A stretch of 13,188 nucleotides of DNA from Pseudomonadota bacterium. GTDB taxonomy: Bacteria > Pseudomonadota > Alphaproteobacteria > Rhizobiales > Xanthobacteraceae. Of this stretch, positions 1 to 6,158 are shown in pieces. The notes under the pieces were generated by a model. That model searched no databases. It was not told the DNA's origin and saw only the letters and a list, made by a program, of their open reading frames with translations. Location of the stretch: contig JAEWHT010000118.1 in NCBI GenBank assembly GCA_023387695.1, positions 1 to 13,188 on the forward strand, written 5' to 3'. Numbering within the stretch: the stretch's first letter is position 1; each line of letters begins with the position of its first letter. The position numbers were made by a program, and so were the translations under genes.

Positions 1-1
1 C

Positions 2-1561
2 ATTACTGTCGATCCCTCGTTCGGGCCGCCGCGCGTCAGCTTCGCCGGCGCCGTGCAGATCAAGAACGTGCCGGTCGACGCCGTCGTCACCGCACGCTTC
101 GCACAAGGCTCGGTGTTCAGTGTCCGCGACATCATCGCGCTCGAATGGGTCTGGGAGACCGTGGATCCCGGCGAGCTGCCGCCCGGTCATCGCGGTCCAC
201 TGCCCAAGGTGCGCGTGCTCGAGGTCGCAGCGCAAGCCGATGGCGGCGGACCGCTCGCGGTCCAGCAGGGACAATACCTGCTCATCCGCACCGAATATAC
301 CGCGCCCGCCGACGGCGGCACGTTCACCGACAGCCTGATCATCTCCGGCGATACCTGGGACGAGATCAGCGTACCCGCCTCCTTCTTCCTTTCCGGCATT
401 TCGTCGATCGTGCTCGATACACCGGTGAGGCTGGCTCAGGGGACCGCGACCAACATCGACATCGACGTCAAGGTCCTCGCCGGACCGGACTCGACGGTGC
501 GCTATGAGATATCGCCGACACAGCTGCACAGCGGAGTCTCGATTGCCGGGCCGAACCAGTTCGCCGCCACAGCAGCACGGCAGACCGTTTCACTGAAACT
601 GCGAACGGCGCTCGACGCACCGCTCGGCAACAACATGCTTGCGATCAATCAGTTCTTCCTGAACAAGCGCACAGCGTTCTTCGTCCCGGTCACCATCGAT
701 CCATTCGACGCGATCCAGAAGATTCATGCTCTGACGATCGCTCCACAGCCCTGCGCGCTGACGTTCAACTTCACCACCGAGAGGACGAGCCGGCCGGTCG
801 TGACGGTGTGGAAGCGCCGTTTGGACGACGCGACCAAGGACATGATCCCTGACAACCAGCTCAACCAGGTCAGCTGGAACGGACCGCCGCAGACCTCGCA
901 CGCGCTGAGCATGAGTGGGCTTCCGGTAGCGGTGCCGATGTGGTTCCGCATCGATGCCGATGTCGAGGATCCGGAAATCCCGCCGGGCGCCTTCGCCAAT
1001 AAGGAAGGTCAGACCGCGACGCTTCAGCGCCAATGCGTGGCACATGTCTGGCGCATCAACGTCGAGCAGGCCGGCGGTGACGAGGATGGACCGGAAGACG
1101 GCAACGAAATGGATTTCAGCATGAATGTCTATGACGGCACCACGGGCCTGCCGCTGATCGACACGACCTTCGCGAAGTTCGATTCCGTCGACAGCGGTGA
1201 TGTCATCACAGGCGCGTTCGGCGCCAATGACGGCTTCGTCGCGATCCCGAAGGCGACCGACATCATCGTGCCCTATATTTTCGCGGCGTCGCAGGATCCG
1301 GACCTCGGCATCGACCTCATCGGCCTGATGGTTCCGCCGAAACTGCCCAGCCAACCGACCTCGGGCGCGAGCGATAGCGGAGCCTGGGCTGACAGTTTTG
1401 GCGCGTATCAGCCGCCGGCGACGGTCGGCGACTTCAATAGCCCGACCATGATCCTGGCCACGCCGGCGCCGTCATTGGTGTCCTTCGAGGCGACGGTGAC
1501 GATCGAGACCATCGTCACCGATCCCTACAGCGCGCTCAACAGGACCTATGGCGATCAATGA
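2..1561 (+). CDS. Beta-rich protein of unknown function, 5' end cut by window edge
   Basis: The frame is open to the first base, so about 519 C-terminal residues are visible and the true start is probably outside; a GTG at 53 is an internal candidate without a convincing Shine-Dalgarno site. I do not recognise the family. The composition (many V, T, I, D, G, P; few Lys; few Cys) and alternating hydrophobic pattern suggest beta-sandwich domains. Visible residues 1-8 (ITVDPSFG) resemble residues 230-237 (VTIDPFDA), each at the end of a hydrophobic strand; this may mark boundaries of tandem Ig-like domains, with one domain at roughly 131-234. The C-terminal half (about 245-519) looks different and holds an acidic stretch near 358-371. 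No membrane anchor or sorting signal appears at the C-terminus. It ends 6 bp before the convergent dehydratase, with no terminator between. Coding is well supported; function is unknown. Confidence 0.8.
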   Translation: MTVDPSFGPPRVSFAGAVQIKNVPVDAVVTARFAQGSVFSVRDIIALEWVWETVDPGELPPGHRGPLPKVRVLEVAAQADGGGPLAVQQGQYLLIRTEYTAPADGGTFTDSLIISGDTWDEISVPASFFLSGISSIVLDTPVRLAQGTATNIDIDVKVLAGPDSTVRYEISPTQLHSGVSIAGPNQFAATAARQTVSLKLRTALDAPLGNNMLAINQFFLNKRTAFFVPVTIDPFDAIQKIHALTIAPQPCALTFNFTTERTSRPVVTVWKRRLDDATKDMIPDNQLNQVSWNGPPQTSHALSMSGLPVAVPMWFRIDADVEDPEIPPGAFANKEGQTATLQRQCVAHVWRINVEQAGGDEDGPEDGNEMDFSMNVYDGTTGLPLIDTTFAKFDSVDSGDVITGAFGANDGFVAIPKATDIIVPYIFAASQDPDLGIDLIGLMVPPKLPSQPTSGASDSGAWADSFGAYQPPATVGDFNSPTMILATPAPSLVSFEATVTIETIVTDPYSALNRTYGDQ

Positions 1562-1567
1562 TCGCCG

Positions 1568-2551
1568 TCAGGCCACCAGTTCGGCGAATAGATCCGCATC
1601 GACGTTGCCGCCGGAGAGCACGATGACGACGTTCTTGCCGGCAACGTCGAGACGTCCCGCAAGCAGCGCGGCAAGGCCCACCGCGCCGCCGGGCTCGACC
1701 ACGAGCTTCAGCTCGCGATAGGCAAAGGCGACGGCCGCGCCGACTTCCTTGTCCGACGCGGTCACGCCGCGCTCGAGCAGCTTGCTGTTGATCGCAAAGG
1801 TCATCTCGCCGGGGATCAGGGCCATCAGCGCATCGCAGATGGTGCGGCCCGCAGGCCCATGCGGCTCGCGATGACCTGCGCTCAGCGAGATGCCGTGATC
1901 GTCGAACGCCTCGGGCTCGGCCACCACGATCTGCGCTTGCGGATAACGCGCCTTCACAGCCGTCGCGACGCCTGCGATCAGGCCGCCGCCGGAGGCAGGC
2001 GCGACCACGATGTCCGGTGAAAGGCCGAGCATTGCCATGTCTTCCGCGATCTCGCGGCCGGCGGTGCCCTGCCCCGCGATCACAAGCGGATCGTCATAGG
2101 GCCGAACCAACGTCGCGCCGCGCTTCTCGGCGATGCCGCGCGAGATCGCCTCGCGGTCGTCGTTGTAGCGGTCATACAGCACGACCTCGGCGCCGTAGGA
2201 TTTTGTACGCTCGCGCTTCGACAGCGGTGCGTCCGCCGGCATCACGATGGTCGCCTGCATGTCGAGGATCTTGGCCGCGGCAGCCACGCCCTGGGCGTGG
2301 TTGCCGGAGGAGAACGCGACGACGCCACCGGCGCGCTTGTCCTGCGGGATCGAGAACACCTTGTTGAAGGCGCCGCGGAATTTGAAGGAGCCGGTGCGCT
2401 GGAGCATCTCCGGCTTCAGGAACACCTTGGCGCCAACGCGCTCGTTGAGCACGGGAAAGGACAACAGCGGGGTGCGGACGGCGAAGGGCGCGAGCACGCG
2501 CGCGGCGGCGTCGATATCGGCGGGGCCGATCGGAAGGGGCTGTTCGGACAT
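1568..2551 (-). CDS. PLP-dependent threonine/serine dehydratase, no ACT domain
   Basis: A 327-residue fold-type II PLP enzyme of the threonine dehydratase/serine racemase family, expected to convert L-threonine to 2-oxobutyrate (or serine to pyruvate) and ammonia in the cytoplasm. Visible signatures are SFKFRGA with the Schiff-base lysine at K57, the substrate loop SSGNHAQG at 81-88, the phosphate-binding glycine loop SGGGLIAG at 187-194, and the SGGN motif near the C-terminus. The length matches the short catabolic/racemase-type members. Biosynthetic IlvA carries a C-terminal ACT-like regulatory region, absent here, so isoleucine feedback control is unlikely. Serine racemase or hydroxyaspartate ammonia-lyase activity cannot be excluded from sequence alone. 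It lies 62 nt behind the glycosyltransferase on the same strand and may be co-transcribed, though the functions look unrelated. The ATG start has no clear Shine-Dalgarno site; in-frame extension meets a TAA within about a dozen codons. Confidence 0.9.
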   Translation of the reverse strand: MSEQPLPIGPADIDAAARVLAPFAVRTPLLSFPVLNERVGAKVFLKPEMLQRTGSFKFRGAFNKVFSIPQDKRAGGVVAFSSGNHAQGVAAAAKILDMQATIVMPADAPLSKRERTKSYGAEVVLYDRYNDDREAISRGIAEKRGATLVRPYDDPLVIAGQGTAGREIAEDMAMLGLSPDIVVAPASGGGLIAGVATAVKARYPQAQIVVAEPEAFDDHGISLSAGHREPHGPAGRTICDALMALIPGEMTFAINSKLLERGVTASDKEVGAAVAFAYRELKLVVEPGGAVGLAALLAGRLDVAGKNVVIVLSGGNVDADLFAELVA

Positions 2552-2613
2552 GGCGCGATGTTATCGCGGCCGGCGAGGCCCGGGCAAGACACCTCCGCGA
2601 GAGTATTGACCCT

Positions 2614-3657
2614 TTAGGCGACGTAACGCGGCTGTTCCGCCCCGTCCCGCCCCGGCAGCACCGCGCCGACCGCGCGAATGCTGTCGATGAAGGCCCGCGC
2701 CGAGGCTTCCCAAGTGTAATTAGAGGCGAATTCAACGCAGTCCTGCCGCGAAATGTCGAGGGCCGCAAAGCAGGCGTCACGCAGATCATCGTCAAGCGCG
2801 CCGACCGGCGCATCGCCGATGACGTCGCGAGGTCCCTTCACCGGGAAGGCCGCGACCGGCAGGCCGCTCGCCAGCGCCTCGAGCAGGACCAGGCCGAACG
2901 TGTCCGTCTTGCTCGGAAACACGAAGACATCGGCCGCTGCATAAATATCAGCCAATTCCTCACCGTGCTTTTCGCCCAGGAAAATCGCGTCGGGATAGGC
3001 CTCTTCCAGCGCATTGCGCGCCGGCCCGTCACCGACGATCACCTTGGTGCCGGGTAGATCGAGGTCGAGGAACGCTTCGAGATTCTTTTCCACCGCGACT
3101 CGGCCGACCGAGAGGAACACCGGGGCCGGCAGGCAGAGATCGATCGCGCGGGGGTGGAACAAATGGGTGTCGACACCGCGCGGCCACAGCACGACATTGT
3201 CGAAGCCGCGCTCGCCGAGCTCACTGGCCAGCGCCGGCGTCGCCGCCATCACGGCGCGGCTCGGGCTGTGGAAGCGCCGCAACGCCCGCCAGATCAGCGA
3301 GCCCGGAACCGGCACGCGGGCGCGGACATATTCGGGAAAGCGGGTGTGGAAGCTGGTCGTGAACGGCAGCTTGCGCTGCCGGCAATAGCGCCGAACCATC
3401 AGGCCGATCGGCCCTTCCGTCGCGATATGAATGCTGTCGGGTCGCGCTTCCTCGATCAGTCTTGCGATTCGCGCCGGGCGCGGCATGGCCAGCCGCACAT
3501 CGCGATAGCTCGGCATCGCAAAGGTGCGGAACGATTGCGGCGTCAGGAACGTGAACTCGACACCAAGCCCTTTGGCCGCGTCGGCAAGCTTGGTCAGCGT
3601 CCGAACCACACCGTTGACTTGCGGGTGCCAGGCGTCGGTCGCGACCAGGATGCGCAT
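2614..3657 (-). CDS. GT4-type glycosyltransferase, probably acting on a lipid acceptor
   Basis: A 347-residue GT-B fold glycosyltransferase. The N-terminal Rossmann domain opens with MRILVATDAWHPQVNGVVRT, the acceptor-side signature of the PimB/MgtA-like branch of family GT4. The C-terminal donor domain shows GVDTHLFHP (161-169), SVGR (183-186), the EK pair (190-191), GDGP (209-212) and the nucleotide-sugar motif TDTFGLVLLEA (251-261), whose first acid is Asp rather than the commoner Glu. The frame stays open upstream to 3756, but that extension overlaps the phosphoesterase gene and gives an atypical N-terminus, so I chose the ATG at 3657, which restores the family start and leaves a 13-nt gap. 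Tight coupling to the phosphoesterase suggests a sequential pathway; by analogy with alphaproteobacterial Agt-type enzymes, diacylglycerol is a reasonable acceptor. The sugar donor cannot be read from the sequence. Mannosylation of another lipid is the main alternative. Confidence 0.88.
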   Translation of the reverse strand: MRILVATDAWHPQVNGVVRTLTKLADAAKGLGVEFTFLTPQSFRTFAMPSYRDVRLAMPRPARIARLIEEARPDSIHIATEGPIGLMVRRYCRQRKLPFTTSFHTRFPEYVRARVPVPGSLIWRALRRFHSPSRAVMAATPALASELGERGFDNVVLWPRGVDTHLFHPRAIDLCLPAPVFLSVGRVAVEKNLEAFLDLDLPGTKVIVGDGPARNALEEAYPDAIFLGEKHGEELADIYAAADVFVFPSKTDTFGLVLLEALASGLPVAAFPVKGPRDVIGDAPVGALDDDLRDACFAALDISRQDCVEFASNYTWEASARAFIDSIRAVGAVLPGRDGAEQPRYVA

Positions 3658-3670
3658 CAAGCAGCTCTCG

Positions 3671-4483
3671 TTAGGCAGCCTTGGCTGCCACCTGCGGAAC
3701 TTCTGCCGGCTTCTGCAGGTGATCAGCCCAGGTGATGATTTCGAAATGGCCGTCATCGTGCTCGACGAGCGCGGTGCAGCTCTCGACCCAGTCGCCGCAG
3801 TTCATGTAGCGAATGCCGTTCTCGTCGCGTATCACGGCGTAGTGGATGTGGCCGCAGATCACGCCGTCAGCGTCGTGGCGCCGCGCTTCGGCAGAAAGCG
3901 CCTGCTCGAACGCGCCGATATAGTTGACGGCGTTCTTCACCTTCTGCTTGGCCCATTGCGACAGCGACCAATAAGGCACCTTGAACATGCGGCGAAAGAA
4001 ATTGACGAAGCGATTCATCTGGATCGCGAAGTCGTAGGCCTTGTCGCCGAGATGGGCGAGCCAGCGGGCGTTCTGCACCACGAGGTCGAAGATGTCGCCG
4101 TGGATGACGAGGTAACGCTTGCCGTCCGCGCCGGTGTGGACGGTGTTCTCGACGACGTCGATGCCGCCGAAATGCGTGCCGTAATAGTTGCGCAGGAACT
4201 CGTCGTGATTGCCGGGCACGTAGATGACCTTGGCGCCCTTGCGCGCCTTGCGCAGCAGCTTCTGGACGAGGTCGTTATGCGATTGCGGCCAGTGCCAGCT
4301 CGATTTCAGCGCCCAGCCATCGACGATATCGCCGACGAGATAAATCGTGTCGGCATCGTGGTAGCGCAGGAAATCCAGCAAAAGATCGGCTTGTGAGCCT
4401 CGGGCTCCGAGATGAACGTCGGAGATAAACAACGTGCGAAAGCGCCGTTCCGGGCTCTCGTCACTCACATCGTAACTTCCCAT
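3671..4483 (-). CDS. Calcineurin-like metallophosphoesterase (LpxH fold; PlcP-like phospholipase C candidate)
   Basis: A 270-residue binuclear-metal phosphoesterase. All motifs of the fold are present: SDVHLG (D22, H24), GDIVDGW (51-57), GNHDE (91-95), HGD (128-130), GHIH (211-214), then NCGDWVES (228-235). It would normally be annotated as UDP-2,3-diacylglucosamine diphosphatase (LpxH), but alphaproteobacteria generally use the unrelated LpxI for that lipid A step. The long helical insert (about 140-190), the glycosyltransferase 13 nt downstream and the Pho-box-like site upstream fit better with PlcP, the phosphate-starvation phospholipase C known from Sinorhizobium, which cleaves phospholipid headgroups to give diacylglycerol. 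That assignment is inference. Start: ATG at 4483 has CAGG 7 nt upstream. An in-frame GTG at 4468 has GGAAG 7 nt upstream and would suit a transcription start near 4484, so it is about equally credible (265 residues). Confidence is high for the enzyme class and moderate for PlcP. Confidence 0.9.
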   Translation of the reverse strand: MGSYDVSDESPERRFRTLFISDVHLGARGSQADLLLDFLRYHDADTIYLVGDIVDGWALKSSWHWPQSHNDLVQKLLRKARKGAKVIYVPGNHDEFLRNYYGTHFGGIDVVENTVHTGADGKRYLVIHGDIFDLVVQNARWLAHLGDKAYDFAIQMNRFVNFFRRMFKVPYWSLSQWAKQKVKNAVNYIGAFEQALSAEARRHDADGVICGHIHYAVIRDENGIRYMNCGDWVESCTALVEHDDGHFEIITWADHLQKPAEVPQVAAKAA

Positions 4484-4506
4484 GCGACAGCCTGTAACAA
4501 TATCCC

Positions 4507-4524
4507 GTGACAGGGGGATGACGA
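4507..4524 (-). promoter_or_regulatory. Candidate PhoB (Pho box) site upstream of the phosphoesterase gene
   Basis: Read on the minus strand the site is TCGTCAT-CCCC-CTGTCAC: two direct heptamers 11 bp apart, matching CTGTCAT-N4-CTGTCAT at 11 of 14 positions, with the second heptamer 6 of 7. Ten nucleotides downstream is TACAGG (4496-4491), a weak -10 at the spacing seen in the E. coli phoA promoter. Transcription would then start near 4484, beside the start codons of the downstream gene. Site and spacing are seen; PhoB binding is inferred. Confidence 0.55.
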
Positions 4525-4633
4525 TTGAACCTGTGAGGCACCCTCAGATACGAATCAGACCCTGCCTCGCCCTCCCCGCGAATATCAGTCGCATGCGACA
4601 ATCAGGCGACATGGCCGGACCATGGCTCTCCGC

Positions 4634-4675
4634 AAAATGCCGGACAAGCACAGTGGAAGACGTTCCACATCCGGC
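4634..4675 (-). terminator. Possible intrinsic terminator behind the tetR gene
   Basis: On the minus strand, 26 nt after the tetR stop, an imperfect hairpin forms: outer arms GCCGGA/TCCGGC, inner arms TGGAA/TTCCA around a CGTC loop, followed at once by ATTTT. The two sides are asymmetric (2 versus 9 unpaired bases) and the T-run is short, so termination is only plausible. It lies in the 217-bp gap (4484-4700) that also holds the Pho-box candidate; I see no gene in that gap. Confidence 0.35.
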
Positions 4676-4700
4676 ACAATGCGGGTCGCGAACAAGCGCT

Positions 4701-5273
4701 CTATTTTCCGGAAGCAACCACCGCTCGAACAACAAGCGCGATGCGTTCGCCGCGCATATTGGGTCTTATGCGGCCCGAACGTTCGAGTTCGGCGAGCCCG
4801 TGCAGCGCCGCCCAAAACGCCTCGGTTGCGCCGTCCACATCGGCGCAAAACGGTGTCACCACCGCCGCAAGCGCTTCGAACCCGGCCCGCAGCTCCGGTC
4901 TGGTCTCTGCTGAGGCGAAGCGCAGATCTGTCGGAAGGATAAACATGGCTTGATAGAGCGCAGGATTATCGAGTGCGAAGGCGAGATAGGCCGTCGCGAC
5001 ATTCTTGACCGCGTTTCGTCCGGTCGATCCCTTCGCTGAGTCGCGAAGAGCGGCTGCGATCTCCCGGAAGCCTTCCAGCGCAACGGCATTAACGATCGCA
5101 TCCCTGTTTTCGAAATGCGAATAGAGTACGGGCTGGCTATGTTCGATCTCGTCGGCGAGACGACGGATCGTCACTGCGTTCCATCCCTCGCGCTCGGCGA
5201 TCACGCGCGCGGCCGCGACAATGCGGCGTTCGCGCTCGGCGCGTTCCCTATCCTTCCTTTCCGCGATCCCCAC
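4701..5273 (-). CDS. TetR/AcrR-family transcriptional repressor
   Basis: A 190-residue one-component regulator. The basic N-terminal arm (residues 5-18) leads into a TetR helix-turn-helix at about 34-54 (TIRRLADEIEHSQPVLYSHF), including the usual recognition-helix YxHF ending. The helical C-terminal half has the AYLAFALDNPALYQAMF pattern of the WHG-type ligand-binding domain, so it should bind a small hydrophobic ligand of unknown identity. The start is a GTG with GGGAG 7 nt upstream. It is transcribed divergently from two small membrane protein genes, and two near-identical palindromes lie in the shared intergenic region. TetR regulators usually control the divergent neighbour and themselves; here that means the 5390-6092 membrane pair. 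A minus-strand -10-like GATAAT (5312-5307) next to the first palindrome supports autoregulation. The family is certain; target and ligand are inferred. Confidence 0.9.
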   Translation of the reverse strand: MGIAERKDRERAERERRIVAAARVIAEREGWNAVTIRRLADEIEHSQPVLYSHFENRDAIVNAVALEGFREIAAALRDSAKGSTGRNAVKNVATAYLAFALDNPALYQAMFILPTDLRFASAETRPELRAGFEALAAVVTPFCADVDGATEAFWAALHGLAELERSGRIRPNMRGERIALVVRAVVASGK

Positions 5274-5317
5274 CTTCGATCTCCCAGGCCAAAGCGACCA
5301 ACAACTATTATCGGCAC

Positions 5318-5346
5318 TTGACGATCTAGCAACGCTAGACTAAATA
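5318..5346 (+). promoter_or_regulatory. Candidate sigma-70-type promoter of the small membrane protein pair
   Basis: TTGACG (5318-5323) matches the -35 consensus at five of six bases. After a 17-bp spacer comes TAAATA (5341-5346), a poor -10. The first palindrome fills the spacer exactly and the second lies just after the -10, the classic geometry for steric repression by a TetR protein. Confidence 0.4.
5325..5339. promoter_or_regulatory. Palindromic operator O1 for the TetR regulator
   Basis: TCTAGC-AAC-GCTAGA is a perfect inverted repeat with 6-bp arms and a 3-bp spacer. Its core is repeated 23 bp downstream. The location between divergent tetR and its neighbour and the duplicated core make it the likely binding site. 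Binding is inferred. Confidence 0.65.
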
Positions 5347-5347
5347 A

Positions 5348-5362
5348 ACTAGCGATGCTAGA
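5348..5362. promoter_or_regulatory. Palindromic operator O2 for the TetR regulator
   Basis: ACTAGC-GAT-GCTAGA repeats the O1 core (CTAGC-N3-GCTAG), with an outermost mismatch. The centres of O1 and O2 are 23 bp apart, about two helical turns, so dimers on both sites would sit on nearly the same DNA face. O2 lies 28 bp upstream of the ATG at 5390. Confidence 0.6.
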
Positions 5363-5389
5363 TTATCTTTGAACGATAGGATTATCGTC

Positions 5390-5770
5390 ATGCATTGGCT
5401 TCCGCTCGGGGTAGCGCTGCTCCTGGCCCTCGCGATCATCGGGGTCGGCACCCTCTATCTCCTAAGCCCCATGACAGCGACACGCAGTTTCGGCCTGCCG
5501 CTCCCTCAAGACGGCGCCAACATCGCCTGGTGGCTTCGGCTCAAAGGTGTTCGTGACATCGCATCGGGATTGATCCTGCTGGCGTTCATGGCGTGGGGCA
5601 TTCCCCGCGGAATCGGCATCGTCCTGCTTGTTGAAGCCATCATCCCCGTCGGCGATATGCTGCTGGTGCTTGCAGCCAAGGGCTCAGCGCGCAGCGCTTT
5701 GGGCATTCACGGCCTCACGGCGGTGGTCATGATTTTGGCGGCTATCTCCATGATGATGGATGTGGCCTGA
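5390..5770 (+). CDS. DUF4267-like small integral membrane protein
   Basis: A 126-residue hydrophobic protein with four predicted membrane segments at about 4-25, 55-71, 73-92 and 104-122. The sequence after the first helix (SPMTATRSFGLPLP, then WWLRLKGVRDIASG) fits the DUF4267 family, whose biochemical role is not known to me. The frame remains open upstream to a TTG at 5369, but the ATG at 5390 is preferred because AGGA lies 8 nt upstream and the TTG has no ribosome site. The gene is first in a two-gene unit: its stop at 5770 is followed one base later by the next ATG. Two TetR-type palindromes directly upstream imply repression by the divergent regulator. A membrane-stress or small-molecule response is plausible from context but not shown by the sequence. 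Confidence 0.85.
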   Translation: MHWLPLGVALLLALAIIGVGTLYLLSPMTATRSFGLPLPQDGANIAWWLRLKGVRDIASGLILLAFMAWGIPRGIGIVLLVEAIIPVGDMLLVLAAKGSARSALGIHGLTAVVMILAAISMMMDVA

Positions 5771-5771
5771 G

Positions 5772-6092
5772 ATGATCCATGTTGCTTCGACCTGCTTGCT
5801 CGTTGCCGCACTCTTTGGCGCAGGCCTCACCAACGCAATCGGCACGTCCGCGACGCAAGACAGTTTCGCGCGATGGGGTTATCCGCGCTGGTGGAGCAGC
5901 CTCACCGGTGGACTGGAGATTGTCAGCGCCGCTCTGATTGCGGTCCCCGCCAGCCGTATCGTGGGCTTGGCCCTAGGCGCGGCCATCATCCTGGCTGCGG
6001 TCTTGACCATCCTGCGCCATCGCGAATTTTCCCACCTTGTCCCGCTTGGTGTCTTTGCCGCCTTGATTGCGCTTGCAGCAACCTGGTCTTGA
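5772..6092 (+). CDS. DoxX-like small integral membrane protein
   Basis: A 106-residue protein with four hydrophobic segments (about 3-22, 43-60, 62-80, 88-105). The middle motif FARWGYPRWWSSLTGGLEIVSAALI is typical of the DoxX-like (DoxX_2) family of four-helix membrane proteins, most of unknown function. An in-frame ATG at 5760 would overlap the previous gene by 11 bp; I chose 5772, which lies one base after the upstream stop and gives the usual N-terminus, although its ribosome site is weak (GGA 11 nt upstream). Translation is therefore likely coupled to the DUF4267-like gene, and both should share the TetR-controlled promoter. It is convergent with thiD, 66 bp apart; no clear terminator is visible between them. 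Confidence 0.82.
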   Translation: MIHVASTCLLVAALFGAGLTNAIGTSATQDSFARWGYPRWWSSLTGGLEIVSAALIAVPASRIVGLALGAAIILAAVLTILRHREFSHLVPLGVFAALIALAATWS

Positions 6093-6158
6093 GCACCAGC
6101 GTTGCCAAACAGCATTCATGCCCGCTGACGCAAGCCGGCCTGGCGTTCGCTAACGGCG

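Noticed and set aside
3524..4396. Long open frame on the plus strand opposite the phosphoesterase
   Set aside because: It is antisense to a gene with all catalytic motifs; its translation is Arg/Val/Asp-rich without recognisable domains, typical of shadow frames in high-GC DNA.
3671..4483. Assignment as LpxH of lipid A synthesis
   Set aside because: The fold fits, but alphaproteobacteria usually use LpxI, and the Pho-like site plus adjacent glycosyltransferase point elsewhere. Not fully excluded.
4642..4666. EcfG-type promoter on the minus strand (GGAAC followed 16 bp later by GTCC)
   Set aside because: The -10 half lacks GTT, and the sequence is part of the hairpin behind tetR, so the GGAAC is explained by that symmetry.
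5369..5389. TTG start for the DUF4267-like gene
   Set aside because: No ribosome site precedes it and it begins immediately after the second operator; the ATG at 5390 has AGGA at good spacing.
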